A stretch of DNA of 64,000 nucleotides. Source: Gonatopus flavifemur (taxonomy: Eukaryota; Arthropoda; Insecta; Hymenoptera; Dryinidae). The DNA lies in the NCBI GenBank assembly GCA_018340375.1, contig JAFFJZ010000006.1:19601501-19665500 (forward strand). Direction: 5' to 3'. This document shows positions 25,723 through 38,699 of the stretch, piece by piece. A model generated the notes under the pieces. That model had not been told where the DNA came from and searched no databases. It worked only from the letters and a program-made list of their open reading frames with translations. The first letter of the stretch is position 1. Each line of letters begins with the position of its first letter. Both the position numbers and the translations under genes were made by a program.

Positions 25723-25772
25723 TCGCGGTATTTTAAAATAACGATCGTTCTTTTAAGTGTTTATCATCATAG
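25716..25772 (+). other. Candidate recursive-splice (poison) exon
   Basis: Between the recursive acceptor and a second donor (ATAG|GTGAGT, GT at 25773) lie 57 nt. If the donor regenerated at 25716 is not used, this interval could be retained as an exon. Read in the phase 0 frame of the following slowpoke exon, the seventh codon is TAA, so inclusion would truncate the channel. Fly and vertebrate recursive sites often have such a competing downstream donor. This is inferred from splice-site strings only. Confidence 0.4.
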
Positions 25773-26296
25773 GTGAGTTTGAGTAAATAAACAAACAAAC
25801 AAATAAATATTTCCCCTCGTGTATGCAGTTCAGATCGATGGATGAAATAGCACCAGCAAAAATATACTAGCTCTCCAATAAACATTTAACAGCCACGGAG
25901 GGAATGCTAGATCTAAAATTAGCATGAAAATATGAGGGACCGTATCGGAATATGACAGCGGAAGTCGATACAAAAAATATTCATAAATATTTGATTAATG
26001 GATTTTAATTGTCTTCTATACAATAAAATCGTTAAATGAACATCGGTTTTAGTCTCGATAAGTGTTCATTATATAATATATTGAGTCATAGTTGGTGAAA
26101 TGAGTTTCGACTCGATTCGATGGATTCGATATCACGATATTGATACACGTTTCCTTTTAATGGTATCTACATCCGTACTCATCTATTCATGCTTCAATGA
26201 AATGATGTTTCCAGAATGAAAAAATAGGAGTATCAAATTCTATATTCAGCTGTTTATTAAGTTATAATATAACATTTATCCGAATATCACGACCAG

Positions 26297-26314
26297 TGAT
26301 GATGATGATGATGA
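26297..26314. repeat. (TGA)n microsatellite
   Basis: Six consecutive TGA units, short. Confidence 0.85.
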
Positions 26315-28895
26315 TTCAAGGACTACTTGAAATTAACATCAACCGAATCTAAAAGATTGCTTCCACGAAAATAAGTACCCGGGAAATAAGTCGAGCGAAG
26401 AAATCTCTCGTGGAATGAATTTCAATTGAATCTCGTAGACCGGCAGCAAGGTCAAGGAATATCGTAAGCGAGTTCATCTCGTTGGAATTGATGATAAAAA
26501 AAATTCTCTCTGTTTGCTCGATAACACTTCAATCGATGTGTGTCGATAGAAGTTGAAATTTGTCAAAATATTGTTCGAACCCAGACATTTTGGGATTATG
26601 TATATCTCTGGCGAAACTAAAATAGCAAGAGGGCAGCTTGTCTACCCGTGAGAGACCCACGCTAATTCACACTCTAAAATAAGAACGGCAAATTTTATAT
26701 ATAGATAGAGTTAAGTACGATAGGTCAAATTTTCATCCTCGGGGTAGATCTCGCTTCTTTTTGCTCCACATGCGAGAGTGTGTTTCGTTCGGACCGAGGA
26801 ACTCTGATGAATAATTTGAAATATCGTCCCACCATGACACGAGAATAAACGAAAACAAAAAAAGGAACTGTCACTTCGATGTATACGACACGTCAAACTG
26901 CAACGTGTTCATTCTCTTTGTCGTTCGATTCTTGTCTATACATCTTTCAGTTTGTAACATGTGGCTGTATTTCATTTTCCGGTCGTTTGTCTTTTCTCGT
27001 CAAAAATTCTTTCTCCCGATCGATCGGAAATAGAATCAATACGTTCCATGTTATTCCATCAAGTTCAAATAATGAGTTTTTTGAAATATATGTACAGGGG
27101 AGTGCCGCGAAAGCTTGTACGTAACTTTGACGACCTGGTTTTAGAAGAAACAATGAATAAAGATAAGCCTTACCGGTAAAGTGTTTCTATACGAGAAAAC
27201 AATGCTTGCCCCTACCAAAATGAAGATGCAATTATTCGAGCAGCCGGGCATCTAATCATGTTGAACAAGGCTAATTAGCGTGTGTTCGCGACCCGAATTA
27301 CGAACGTTATACGTGTCACCCGACACATTAATCCGCGATATAGGGAGACCAAAGCGCAGGAGGGAGAGAAAAGAGGATAGCCCTCCGCCTAGATAGATGG
27401 TATACATTCAACGAGGAAATTCGAAGGAAATTGCCCGTAAAATGGATTATGAAGGTTCGCTAACGTATATATCACGTATAAGGCATTATTTGAAAAGCTT
27501 CGCGCTGTAATTGCCAGTTAACGCCAGATAAGCTCGGTGTTTTCATTGATTTCATTCTTATTCCGTTGATGGCCTCACGCGGGATATCGGCGAGTGTTAC
27601 GATCACATGTTCCTATTAAAATAACACTGCACGAATGGTCAATCGAGGTTTTACTCCTCCACGAGTTCACTTATTCTCTTATTATTACCTTCATACGTAT
27701 CAGGGTTAAGGAAGAGAAAGTTTTGAATTAGCAATGAAGCAGACACTTTTTTATCTGGCTTTTCTCCAGAAACTCCGCCACGGGGCTTTTTTTTAGCCAA
27801 GTGGCCCCTGAACCGCAAGAAAAACGTTGAAACGGATGGGTTCAAGTTTTCTTTCGTTTGACCGTGATTGAGGGATAAACGAAGACATTCGTTTCTTTGA
27901 CGGAGCATCAATTTTGAAACGCCAAAGGCTTTACTTTTATCTTACACTCTCTCTTTCTTTGCATTAAATTCCTCTTTTCGTTTCCATCCCTTTCGACATC
28001 ATAGAATCATATGTATGTAATTATATCTTTCTCTGAAGAATTTGTAGCAGAGATTGCGGAAAGAGTCGTTTATTCCGTTCAACCGACGCGACGATTTCAA
28101 CGTTTTCCAAGATAAGTAACACGTGCGTCAACGTATGGGAATTGAACACATGAAGTGAAGGTAATTACAAGGGTGTGAATGAGAATTTATAGCATTTCGT
28201 TCCTCGGTATTACCAGGTATTTATATGAATCTAATTGCTCTAAGGCACATTAATTTCAATTTGGTGAGAGTGTTTGATGCATCATTCTCCCTCGACGAAT
28301 AATATTACGTGTTACATCGTCCGTTGTGTTTTACCAAGAAATGAAGAAGGAAGAGATTGAACATCGTGGTACTTTGTACCGAACTCAACGATGATGGTAA
28401 TAATATAAAACGAAATTCAGAAATATAGTAAAAGCATTTCCCATTACATCGAGGATATTTAGGACCTCCAGGGGTTATAGATTTTTCTTCGTACAGAAGA
28501 AACCACCTATTTTCAGCCTTCGCGTCGTACGTGACCGAATGTTATTGCCTGCATATAAAAGTTTCATCCTTTTGCTTAGTCAAGGATTCTTCTTCGAGCT
28601 ACCTCTGCCTTCTTCATCTCTCTTGAGTATCAAGTTCGACGATACTTACATCATTGAGTTGGTTCCAATGCAACGTGCGGGTTGATGAATCTTTAATGAT
28701 GGAATGGATTCTCTCTGAATGAGAGGAGGAAGAATCAATAAGAACATAGAATTACAATGCTCTTTCTGGGTATTTTTCGTTGCGCTGTATAAACTTGTGA
28801 TTGCTATGAAAAATTTCATACTTTGATTCAATATGTATGGGCTACCATATCCTTGACTAACATCACTTTATATCGTGATTGATCATTTCTCTGAA

Positions 28896-29685
28896 GGGGG
28901 GAAACCACATTAGAAGGCTCATTTTCACTGATTTTTTATGATTTTTTTTGGGTGGGAAGGATTAATTGGAATTCGATTAAATTCGGCCATCATTTTATTC
29001 ATATTTTGAACAAGGTTCGTGAATTTTTTCAAATGATTTGGGTGAAAAATGATGGAGTTGTACCCTGTTTTCCGGCAAATATGGTAAAGGATTTTCTCCG
29101 ACTGCGGGACATGTAGCGGTTCTAATTTTCATCTGAAATCAAAGGGGTTGTTATTTTACTTTGATAACATATTTCCTAACAATATGAACCTCAATTCAGG
29201 TGAAAATAATGGAAATTGAAAATTTGACAGGTGTTGGAAACATTTTTTTCGATTTTCATCACTTTTTTTCATCAATTATGCAACAAAAAACACCCTTAAA
29301 ATCATGATATCATCCCAAAAGTTGGTTCATATTCTTCGTAATTTCATCAAGAATGAGGCTACCAAATTTCATCAAAAAACAAGTTTGAAAAAAAAATTCT
29401 CGGAAACTAGAAATTTAAGGTAGTTAACAATAATATGAAGTGCTCATCGATTGATCAGCTATTCTAGCACCATACATCAACCCTTCTTCTCCTTCGTAAG
29501 CTTCATTTTGCGCTTGCAGTAGTGCCGAAAGCTCGCGAGGGATTAGTCTACTATTTTTCTCTGTGTACCGGAATCAAAGAGCGCTCGGTTCTATGCTCAT
29601 AACATCTGAACGAATAGCAATTTCGTTTTGAAATTTCGACAGCACATTCTTGGATAGTTGAGCTAACGATTCATGATTTCCCCCC
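28896..29685. mobile_element. TTAA-type element with GGGGGGAAA ends
   Basis: Left GGGGGGAAACCAC and right TGATTTCCCCCC are inverted. The right flank is TTAA; the left flank TGAA looks like a decayed TTAA. The superfamily could be piggyBac-like or Kolobok-like, both of which use TTAA. No coding capacity. Confidence 0.55.
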
Positions 29686-30478
29686 TTAAAAAATCAATGT
29701 GATTGTTGTACTCTGTTGACAACGCCACAAATCTTATTCCACAATTTCAGAGGAATTATTCTATACAATGTGAAGAATATGGGAAGTTTTCCCTAGTATA
29801 GCAGGTGTAGGAGTATGGAACCGGAATTTTTTTTGTAAAACTCACACTTCTGTTGTTTGAAAATTGCTGTTTATGAATTTTTCTCACCTCTCCGGCAGTT
29901 CATGAATGCCCCGCCAAAAAAACAGTTCCTCTTTTGAAGCGAACCAGTTATCGAGCCATTTTCCTACATTTCCATACGAATTGAAGCGTTGTTCAGCGAG
30001 AGCGTGTCCCATTGACGGGAATAAGCCGCCCCCAACTGAATGCCTCGATCATTCCCTGACCCGTTTTGTTGTGGGTGATGGGGCATTATCGTGGAGCGAG
30101 ATGACTTTGTGTTGCCTCTCTCCATATTCCGGTCATTTTTCCACGCAATTTGCGGATACGAGTTGTCCATTTGCTGTTGGTTGCGATCAGTGTTGATGGT
30201 GTGTCCAGGTTTGAGCAGCACATACAGTGGCTGAAAGTCATCCTCGGACACTTGCAAATTTCTATTTCACAACGCAAACATTGGGATAATAAATAAACCC
30301 ATATTACCAATGAAATTATTTTTATTAAGCATCAGTCAGAGGTATATAAATCCATATGAAACAAAAACAGAATTCGTTTAGATCAACCTATAAGAAACTT
30401 GAATTGTAAACTTAACAGAAATTGATCTCAAACTCAAACTCGGACAATAAAACAAAATCTCAAATATTTATCCAACAC

Positions 30479-31404
30479 CCCATACAGGAAACCCTGATAA
30501 TGTAAACACAGTCAATAATCAGCCCATGTATGGCTACCATTAAATGGCCAACAATGGATTCACATCATTGGCACAAGTGTGGCCCACCACTGGCTGATAA
30601 GAAAAGCCAGCAATGGAAACAGCCGATAATCAGCCGATGTACGGCTATGGTGAACGGCCAACAATTGATTCCCCGTTACTGGCTGGAATATGGTCTATTA
30701 CTAAGTGAAATGGATTTCAAAGTTGAATGTATTGTATTTTTAATCACCCGTGAAAAAAGTTTGTTTGGGCGTTATTTCTATTACGCTGAATAAATAATTC
30801 ACATCCATCAAATACGTTTTACATGATTCAAATGAATTCTCATTAATATAGATAATCAATTACTTTCTCATGTAAAAATAACAGAAAATTTGAAGGAATA
30901 AGCAACTGAATTCAACTGATTTATCGAGGGTGCTTTTGACTCGTATAATTTTACATTCGAGATTGTGGAAATATCGGGCATGCAAATCTATTTAGAAAAA
31001 AAAACATCCATTTCTAATTTTGTGAAAACTGGAATGACAAATTTCCCTAAAACAAAAACAAAAAAGTATTTTAGGTCACACTTAACCACTCATTTGAACT
31101 AATACTGAACCGATGATTCTGGAACGCAGTCATATCACCATTGCCCCAGTAATCTGCCATTGATGGCTGACGTTCGAACATTATCCCGAAATTTCTGGCC
31201 ATAAATCGGAATGATTTAGCCCCATTACTGAGCTAATCAATAATTTTATACATGGCTCATTATTTATTGCCATTACTGGACCCACGTTATCATCCAGCAA
31301 TTAACCATTGATGAGCCATCAATGGGCGCCATTAACGGGCGGAGAACGCCGTTTGTGGTCCAGTAACGTGCCATTATTGGGCCAATTGATGAACCCTGTA
31401 TGGG
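30479..31404. mobile_element. CCCATACAGG element, copy 1 (926 bp)
   Basis: Ends CCCATACAGGAAACC and GAACCCTGTATGGG, flanked by AC on both sides (2-bp duplication). The interior is made of words like GGCCATTAATGGC and CAGTAATGGC in both orientations. It shares hundreds of bases, inverted, with 41315-42034. It lies in the noncoding 3' side of the Tc1-like element and carries no transposase. Confidence 0.88.
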
Positions 31405-31433
31405 ACGTATTTGCATCACGACCATTTTTTTCC

Positions 31434-32425
31434 TTAGTATTTCGTAGGTAATCGTTTATTCATTTTCACAGCTTTCAATCGATTTGGCATCGATCGAACT
31501 AACTTTTCACAATATGAAGCGTCGATTTTTGCCCATTCTTCTTTCAGTGCACTTTCCAAGTCTCTTTTATTAGAAATAGTATGGTTTTTCAATTTCTCCT
31601 CTAGATATCTCCATGAATGTTCGATAACATTCAAATCTGGCGACTGAGCAGGAGTTTCCAGAACGTGTGGACAATGATGAAGCAACCACATACGAACATG
31701 GTGAGCCTTATGTTTTGGATCATTATCTTGATAAAAGTTAAAGCAATCCGCAATATCCAATTTTTCTACACTGGGCTGCAAATTGTCTCTTAGAATTTGT
31801 AAATACTTTGTATGATCCATTATTCCGTCGATAATATGGAGGTTTTCTGGGCCAGCAGCTGACATACATCCTCAAACCATGATTGAACCACCCCCATGTT
31901 TGACAGTCGGTCGTAAGTTTTTTTCTGCCCATCGCAGCGAAAAATATTAAATTTACTTTCGTCAGTGAATACAACAGTCTTCCAGAATGAAAAATCTTTA
32001 TTTTTGTGAAGTTTTACCAATTCCAATCTCTTTAAACGATTTTTCTTACTCACAAACGGTTTTCTTCTGGCGACTCTTCCATGAAAATTATTTTTTCTCA
32101 ATATAATCCTGATTGTTTCTGGATTCGCTTCTGTTACAAGTTGGTTTTTCGCTAATGTTGCCAATTTTGGAGCACTTAATTTTGGATTTTTCTTCACTTG
32201 TCTCACAAACCAACGTTCTTCGGCTTCCGTGAATATCTTTCGAGTACTTGGTTTTGGTTGGTTTTCTATCGTGTTTCTTGTTTTAAATCTTTTTATTATA
32301 TCATGAACTGTCGAATGACTTTTTTTCACTATATTCGCAATATTCCGCACGGACAAACCATCTTTATAATGATTTATGATAAGCTGTCGAAGTTCCAAAG
32401 ATGTTTGTCCAGATTGTCGGCCCAT
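31434..32425 (-). pseudogene. Tc1-like transposase, D,D34E, frameshifted
   Basis: The minus-strand reading starts at MGRQSGQTSLELRQ. It goes through a paired-type HTH (SVRNIANIVKKSHSTVHDII), a second DNA-binding half (APKLATLAKNQL) and the first catalytic block VVFTDESKFN. Around 31870-31930 one or two frameshifts break the GGG-containing block. The frame then resumes with GPENLHIIDGIMDH, the second aspartate in FYQDNDPKHK and the glutamate in LNVIEHSW. There are 34 residues between the first Asp of QDND and that Glu, which gives the Tc1 signature D,D34E. Length is about 330 residues, normal for the family. It is the least decayed transposase in the window but not intact. The start was chosen at the MGRQSG methionine because the upstream in-frame residues do not look like transposase. 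Confidence 0.92.
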
Positions 32426-33541
32426 TTTCAAAATTCGAAACAATAATCCAATAAAGTGAACAACTTTTGCGGTAATAAAGATTGTTATTCTCAACGATTC
32501 GTGAGAAAGTGACTGAAATTCCGTTTGTTGTCATTCGTTTGTTGATTATTTCTATGTGTCCGAGTTTTGATTTGAGACTAGTTTCTGTTATGTTTACCTT
32601 CTAAGTTTCTGATTGGTGAATTTAAACCGATTCTGTTTTTGCTTCTCATGAATTCATATGTCTTTGACTAATACTTGATAAGAATAATTTCATGGTTGAC
32701 TTCGGATTATTCATGAAGCCGATTTTTGCGTCATAAAATGAAAATTTGCAAGTGTCCGAGTTTAACTTTGAGCCACTGTAGTAGATTAAACCCTCCTGAG
32801 CCCACCAAACACAGAGCATTGTCTTCTTTCCAAAACGATTTGGTCTTGCAGTGGATGTGGATGATTCGCCTGGGTTCACCCATGGTTTCCGATGCTTAGG
32901 GTTCTCAAAATATATCGATTTTGCATCACCTGTCACAATTCGATGGAGGAATGACTTTCTTTTGTATCCGTCGAACAGCATTTCACCGTTTTGTGGGTTT
33001 TCGATTTACTTGCTGTCTTCCATTCAGTTCACACGGAACCCATTTTCCCACTTTCCGAATCTTTCTCATGGCTTTCAAACGAATGGAGACGGCTTTCTGC
33101 GTCACATTCAGTTGATCCACGAGTTCTTGTTGAGTTTGAGTATCATCTTCATCGAATAAGGCTTCGAATTCGTCGTCTGCAAACATTTTCGGTGGTTTCC
33201 CACGCTCTTCGTTTCTCGCGTCAAAATCACCACTTTTGAAATTTCTTGAAACACTGTGTTTTACCAAAGGCATGTTCACCTTAACCTTCGACAAGCATTC
33301 GATGTGATTCTGCAGCAGTTTTCTTCAAATGATAACAAAAAACCAAAGCTGTCACAAAACTCGACATGTTTAAGGTTATAAAACAATTACGGTTGTACAA
33401 AACTTCTATTGTTTTGTGTTGAAAATCTTCATCAGCTGTTAGGGGAAGATGATGGTGCTGAAGAAGTGGTCTTAGGGTCACCAAACTGATGTCTAGTGTC
33501 ATTTATAGGGAAATTCCTGTTCCATACTTCTACACCTGGTA

Positions 33542-36299
33542 AGTGGTGGATACCATCCCCTGATTGCAAGAAAATTACTTTTGCATCAAGAATAGTGAAT
33601 TTTTTCTCCATTTTTTGGGTTTTAAATCCTCCAAAAAGTGAGGAAAACTACCACCAAATTTTGGGAAAAAAATCTCCAATCCTCATGGAAGATCTCTGCT
33701 GCCATGACTTTGTGAAGACAAATTTCACCACTATTTTTTAGACTGTAGCCACGAACAGGAATCAATGGGAAGAATTTTAAATTCTTCAGAGTCCTAACGT
33801 TTTTACAACACGTCTATTCAGTTTCAATTCCCACAGCGATTTTTCTCATCAACTGGTGTTCGTCATTTGCAATTTACACTCCCAAATCACTCACCAGATA
33901 TCATCATCCTAAGTGAACGAACTTCGATAGTAAATAGGAAATTTCCTTCGTGAAGTTCATTTCCTTTGCAAATGGCAGGAAGATCAATCTAACAGCGATA
34001 CGACGAGTGAATAACTCTACAAGTTTAACTCGAATCTATAAAATATATACTAAAATTGAAAAAAATCACACGAAATTTCAGAATTCGTTTCCGAATGAAA
34101 ACACGATGATTCGTGGCGAACATGAAGATGAATTTCGAGAAAACGTTCATATCATATGAACGTGACGTTATTATAATATCGCAAACTGTTTTTTCTCTCC
34201 TCGAGAATCCATGAACTCATTTCATATTTTTTTCCCTCTCATCCTATAACGTATAATTCAGTGAATCACGTTTCACGTGCATTTATAAATACATTTTGAA
34301 TGAACTCCAAGTGCCGGCTAACGGTGATGATTCCAAACGATTATTTATACTTAATTATAATATCAAGAATCGCAGTATCAACTAAACGCACGCTTTACGT
34401 GTATATATATTAAAATTTGAGATCGTCAGGCAAAGTATTTATTTCTATGAACTGACGCACGTAGAGGAAACTCACTTCCTTTCTCCAGTTACCCATCCAG
34501 CTCTCGTTTCACCGTTCCTCCTCCTCCTCCTCCTCCTTCTTCTGTTGTTTGGCATGGAAATTACTTCAACAATTAGATGTCGAGCTCTAATTGGCACTAA
34601 TTAATTATCTCGCGTAATTACCAATTAATTCCTCGATGTTTCCAATAGACTGGATTTTGAATGTTGAGTCTTTTCCCAGCTAGTGCCTCAATTAGTATCA
34701 GCTTGAGATATGAGCAAAATTATGAGAGATGACGGAGGGATTCCTTTCGAATTCGATTTTCAAAATCCCTCTTACATCCATCGATAATCACGAGAATTCT
34801 GCAAGTAAACAAATTTCAACGACATCAATGAATTTTCTACTTGGAGATCCAGAGAGAGAGAGAGAGAGAGAGAGACAAAAAAAGAGAGAATTGAAAAATT
34901 GGTTAGAAGAAACGTATCAGGCTACACATGTGTACTCCCGAATAAGTCGAGGCAGAAGTGTAACCCGGGTTGACGTGTGTCGACGTTTCCAAGCTTGAGT
35001 TTATCTTTCATATACCCCCTCTATCTCTCCCTTCCTCCTCTTTTTGTCGATTTTTATTATCATACTTGTATGTACAGTTTATCGATGGACTGGGAATATG
35101 AAAAATAGTTGGAGTGTGCTACACTGCAACTAGTTTTTGTGACCCAGATGCAACGTGCGACATGCTGGAAAAATGCATCGATAGCAATAACTCATGAGAT
35201 TCTCTGTATATATACATTTTATATGTGTTCAAGCGTGTATGCACCCCTACGTGTGGATCCACGTACGCCCTAATACTTTCATGCAAAGTATAACATTGGA
35301 AAAATTCAGCTTGATAAAAAATATGCTACAATTTTATTTCCTCGTGAATACCACAACCGTGAAGATATATACACGTATACAAAAATACATACGTACCTTT
35401 TCTCTTTTCCTTGAACAAAATATCTCGCACGACCGGTTCGATTTTCTATGAATATCCGGTGATTTCAAGAGTTCAATGTTCTTATTGGCCTCTTTATTTT
35501 TCCCGTTCTTCTTTTTTTTTTCGTTCCAAAATAAAAACTTCGAATTAAAATATCTGCCAATGTGGCTGGAGTTTGGGTGATAACCGATACCGGGTAACGA
35601 TGGAGTTCATTGAAACTCGTATTGTTGGAGTATTGAAAATTCTTCTTCAGGGAAAAAGAAATGAGGATTCGTGTTGTTATCGAAATGGTATATCGATTAT
35701 TTTGCGATCATCATTCGATGTTTTGTCCTGTTCTTTCAGATTCGAGAGAAGGTACGATGGATGACTTCGCGAGATGATTTTTTATATCGATGTGTAACAA
35801 TATTATTATTCTATTAATTTTATCGAACTTCGTAGCAATGTCGTATTTTATTGAGCGGTGAGGTAAAGTGTGTCTTCCTCTTTTCTTTTTTCATTAGTAA
35901 ATCAAGTGGGAATAATGGGATTGTAAAATTAAACACAAATTGTCATGTATGATTCAATTCGAGGGAAAATTTTTACAACATTCCATTGTCACAAAGAACA
36001 ATAATCGGAGAAAAAAAAGAGACAACGAAATTTTTCATCTCTTTATGATATTACGACCCCTTTATAACATCAAAAAGAACTCTTATAACAATTGCACTCT
36101 CTGTGTTCGTGCCTCTCCTTGTTAGATACGTATGTTTTATTTTCATTTTCAATTTCTCTTCCCTTCTCACGTGGTAGCAGAATTTCAAGTGTCATTTTCG
36201 TGGATTTTATTTTGTTTTTGTATATTTGAATATTCTCTTTGAAAATATCAAAATATTTATGTTTTATGCGAGAAAAGGGTTTTATATTAGATATATTCC
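33542..36299. other. Intronic sequence with simple repeats only
   Basis: No element ends or genes seen. It contains CCT repeats at 34516-34536 and an (AG)n run at 34851-34875. Confidence 0.5.
34851..34875. repeat. (AG)n microsatellite
   Basis: Twelve uninterrupted AG units. Confidence 0.92.
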
Positions 36300-36530
36300 A
36301 CGGAAGAAAAAAATTCATTGTGACAGCGAGATTTGATTTTGCTGGAGTAACAAAACTTTTGTCGTTAGCAGTTACAGTGAGTTATCAACTGTTGCAGCGA
36401 GGAATGTTGACTTCTCCACCAAAACTTCTTCGCCATTCTATATATAATACCAAAATTTGGTGCGAGAACGAACATTTTTTACTGCTAAAGCTGAAAAATC
36501 GCTGCCGTGGCTAAAGATTTGAAACATTTT
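36300..36530. mobile_element. GCTGT-type MITE, degenerate
   Basis: Starts CACGGAAGAAAAAAATTCAT and carries TGTGACAGCGAGATTTGATT, TCTATATATAATACC and GCTGCCGTGGCTAA blocks in the usual family order. The right end is lost. Confidence 0.65.
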
Positions 36531-36807
36531 CTGTGATATTGGTGTTTGTCACACTGAGGTTTCAAACCCCTTCAGAAATATTGCAATGTCCGCTAATATT
36601 AAATTTCGGACAATATTTCTGAATCATTTCTGAAATATTTCATTGTTTCATTTCTTTTGCGAAATATCTAAGACACTGCAAACAGCTAACATTTCAATTG
36701 ACAGATTTTTGACATACTTCTGTGAAAGGATATTGAACCGTAATGAAGATGGGAGATTGAAATCTAATTGAGACATCACTGAAATCTATGGTGCTGTATG
36801 GTTAATG

Positions 36808-36925
36808 GGTTGCTGTGATAACAAATAGTTTGCCATCACGACAGAAAATTTGCTGCTCCAGCGAAAAGGACCCAGTAAAATTTGATCTCGCTGTCAGAGC
36901 AAATTGCTTTTTTCTCCATGTCAAT
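36808..36925. mobile_element. Fragment of GCTGT-type MITE (right half)
   Basis: Family words GGTTGCTGTGATAAC, TTTGCTGCTCCAGCGAAAAG and TCGCTGTCAGAGCAAATTGC, ending TTTTCTCCATG. Confidence 0.6.
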
Positions 36926-37014
36926 GTTTTTACCCACCCAGCACAAATATTGAAGTATTGCAGTAATATTACAGCAATATTACTGCGATTCTGGGATGAA
37001 TTTTTCCCTCTACA

Positions 37015-37274
37015 CACTGAGAAAAATGCAATGTGAAAATAACCTCTATTTCGTATATTTTTCACCCGTCAAATAGTGAAAACTGAAGCCAGCCTTTCAA
37101 ATGTGAAAAGTACCTTTTCAGTGTTGAATTTCACCGTACATTCGGTTTGATTCACCAAAAAGATGGTATTTATCACCTAGCTCATGGTAATAATAACCAA
37201 AGTGATGTATTTTTCACCGTCAAATACGTTACTATATTGAAACATGGGTTCTACAATGCAAATTTTTCTCAGTG
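37015..37274. mobile_element. CACTGAGAAAAAT MITE, 260 bp
   Basis: Left CACTGAGAAAAATGCAATG and right CAATGCAAATTTTTCTCAGTG are inverted, flanked by CA on both sides (2-bp duplication, not TA). The interior repeats TTTTTCACC / GGTGAAAA words. Confidence 0.82.
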
Positions 37275-37446
37275 CACAGAGAAAACAAACTCGATGTGAC
37301 AGCAAATGTTTTGCTATAACAGTAATCTTGTGAGCTATGGCAGCGACTCTTCAGCTATATGGCAACAAAAAAATCGTGGTCTTAGCTGACCAAACTACTG
37401 TGATAACACATGATTTGCTGTCACAGCAATTTACTTTTTTCTCCGC
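37275..37446. mobile_element. GCTGT-type MITE, short copy
   Basis: Left CACAGAGAAAACAAACTCGA, inner ATGGCAGCGACTCTTCAGCT and TGCTGTCACAGCAAT, right TTTACTTTTTTCTCCGCAGTG. It abuts the element ending at 37274. Confidence 0.65.
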
Positions 37447-38699
37447 AGTGAAAATTCACTCGAAACGAGTGAAAACGAGTGCAGGATGTCTAGCAGTCAG
37501 GAATCTCAAGGATATCAGCTAATAGAAAATTCAGGTTGCACGGAATGACCAATAAAACAAACGAAAAGTTCTGGGACTAGACACCCTGTCATGAGACTTA
37601 GCGGAGTGGAACGTTTGATTTTTCACTCTTCCAGATTTAGACAATGTTGTCAGCAGTAATGGAGTCAGAAAAATTTCATGTGGGCGATTATTTTGAGATA
37701 TACTCAACGAACATGACTGCGAACGTCTTGAAGGCTCATTAATGAATGTTTACCAGCATTGTTGGACCATCAGCGGTCTATTGAAATACCAGTAATTGGT
37801 GTTGGTAAGCTAGTTACGTCTCCTGTGAATTATTCGTTGATGGCTTGAATTTTGAATCGTTTATAGAAACGTATCATCGGGATTTATGTTTTCGAAATCA
37901 CTTCTTGGAACTAAAAATATCGTTTGAAGAATGTCCAGCAAAAATTTGGGACTGTGACAGCTGATTATTTTGTTATTCGATTACCAATTCGTTTGAATAA
38001 ACCATTCGAATCTTATAAACATTATCTGTTGTTTTTATTGAAACCTATTATTAAACCTGTTTCATACAAATGAGTCCACATATATTGAATTGTCAAATTA
38101 ACTTCAGCCATAATGTCAATGATCCGTCATTAGTAACAGCAATCCTTGAAAAGAATCAATCCATATTTATATAAAAAAAAAATATCCGTCATTTGGATTC
38201 TCTTAATTCCAACCTCGAATTCATCTTCAACATCCAGGAGTTGATTTGCAGATCGAATTCTACGGGTGTCTTCTTTACACTGAAACAAATAACTTCTTTC
38301 AATGAAAAAATTTCTTTTTGGAAACATCCAAATATCGAGTAAAACAGCGTGATTTACACGAATTTTACATTACTGTTCAAGTTGGAGACAGGCTGATTGT
38401 GCAAAGAACACGCAGAGAAAAAAACATTTGCCGAGGCAGCGACCCAATCAAACAACAAAACATCTTTTAGAAATCTAAAAGATATCTCGCAATTTTGAAA
38501 GATGTCTCGCAAAAAAGTCTCGAAGATGTCTTACGCGACTGATTTCGACAAGTTTAAGATATCTCAGAAAGATCTTGCGGAAGATATGTTTCAGACGTAT
38601 TCTTGCAGAATTCATAAAAATATCTTAGAAAAATCTTGAATCGTGCATAAAAAAAATCCTCCACTCTTTTTCTTCTTCTTTCTCCTCTTTTTTCATTCG

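Larger units (their letters stand above)
24076..28891. other. Largest transposon-poor stretch of the intron
   Basis: About 4.8 kb without a recognisable element end. It holds the recursive splice site at 25716 and a (TGA)n run at 26297-26314. GC-richer patches lie at 26740-26800 and 27230-27400. Absence of insertions would fit functional constraint, but I see no coding. Confidence 0.5.
30225..32778 (-). mobile_element. Tc1-like element inserted in mariner
   Basis: The left end CAGTGGCTGAAAGTCATCCT and the right end AACTTTGAGCCACTG are inverted, share GGACACTTGCAAATTT further in, and are flanked by TA (30223-30224, 32779-32780). Removing the nested element at 30479-31404 leaves about 1.63 kb, typical of Tc1. 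Confidence 0.92.
29855..33367 (-). pseudogene. mariner transposase, split by an insertion and frameshifted
   Basis: The 5' part (minus strand, 33367 down to about 32780) begins MSSFVTALVFC and meets a stop where a tyrosine codon has become TAA after MLVEG. It then continues in another frame with the HTH region (DDTQTQQELVDQLNVTQKAV), the first catalytic block (HRIVTGDAKSIYFENPK, in which the residue after the aspartate is changed) and CVWWAQEGLIYY. The Tc1-like element interrupts at this point. The 3' part (30224 down to about 29855) has LKPGHTINTDRNQQQM and degraded later blocks. It is a D,D34D transposase by family, nonfunctional here. Confidence 0.9.
29801..33539 (-). mobile_element. mariner element interrupted by a Tc1-like element
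   Basis: Ends GCAGGTGTAGGAGTATGGAA and CCATACTTCTACACCTGG, each next to TA. Bases 30225-32778 are a later insertion; without them and one TA the element is about 1.18 kb. Close to the copies at 22962 and 40326. Confidence 0.92.

Noticed and set aside
29855..33367. Active mariner or Tc1 transposase
   Set aside because: Every transposase reading contains stops, frameshifts, deletions or insertions.
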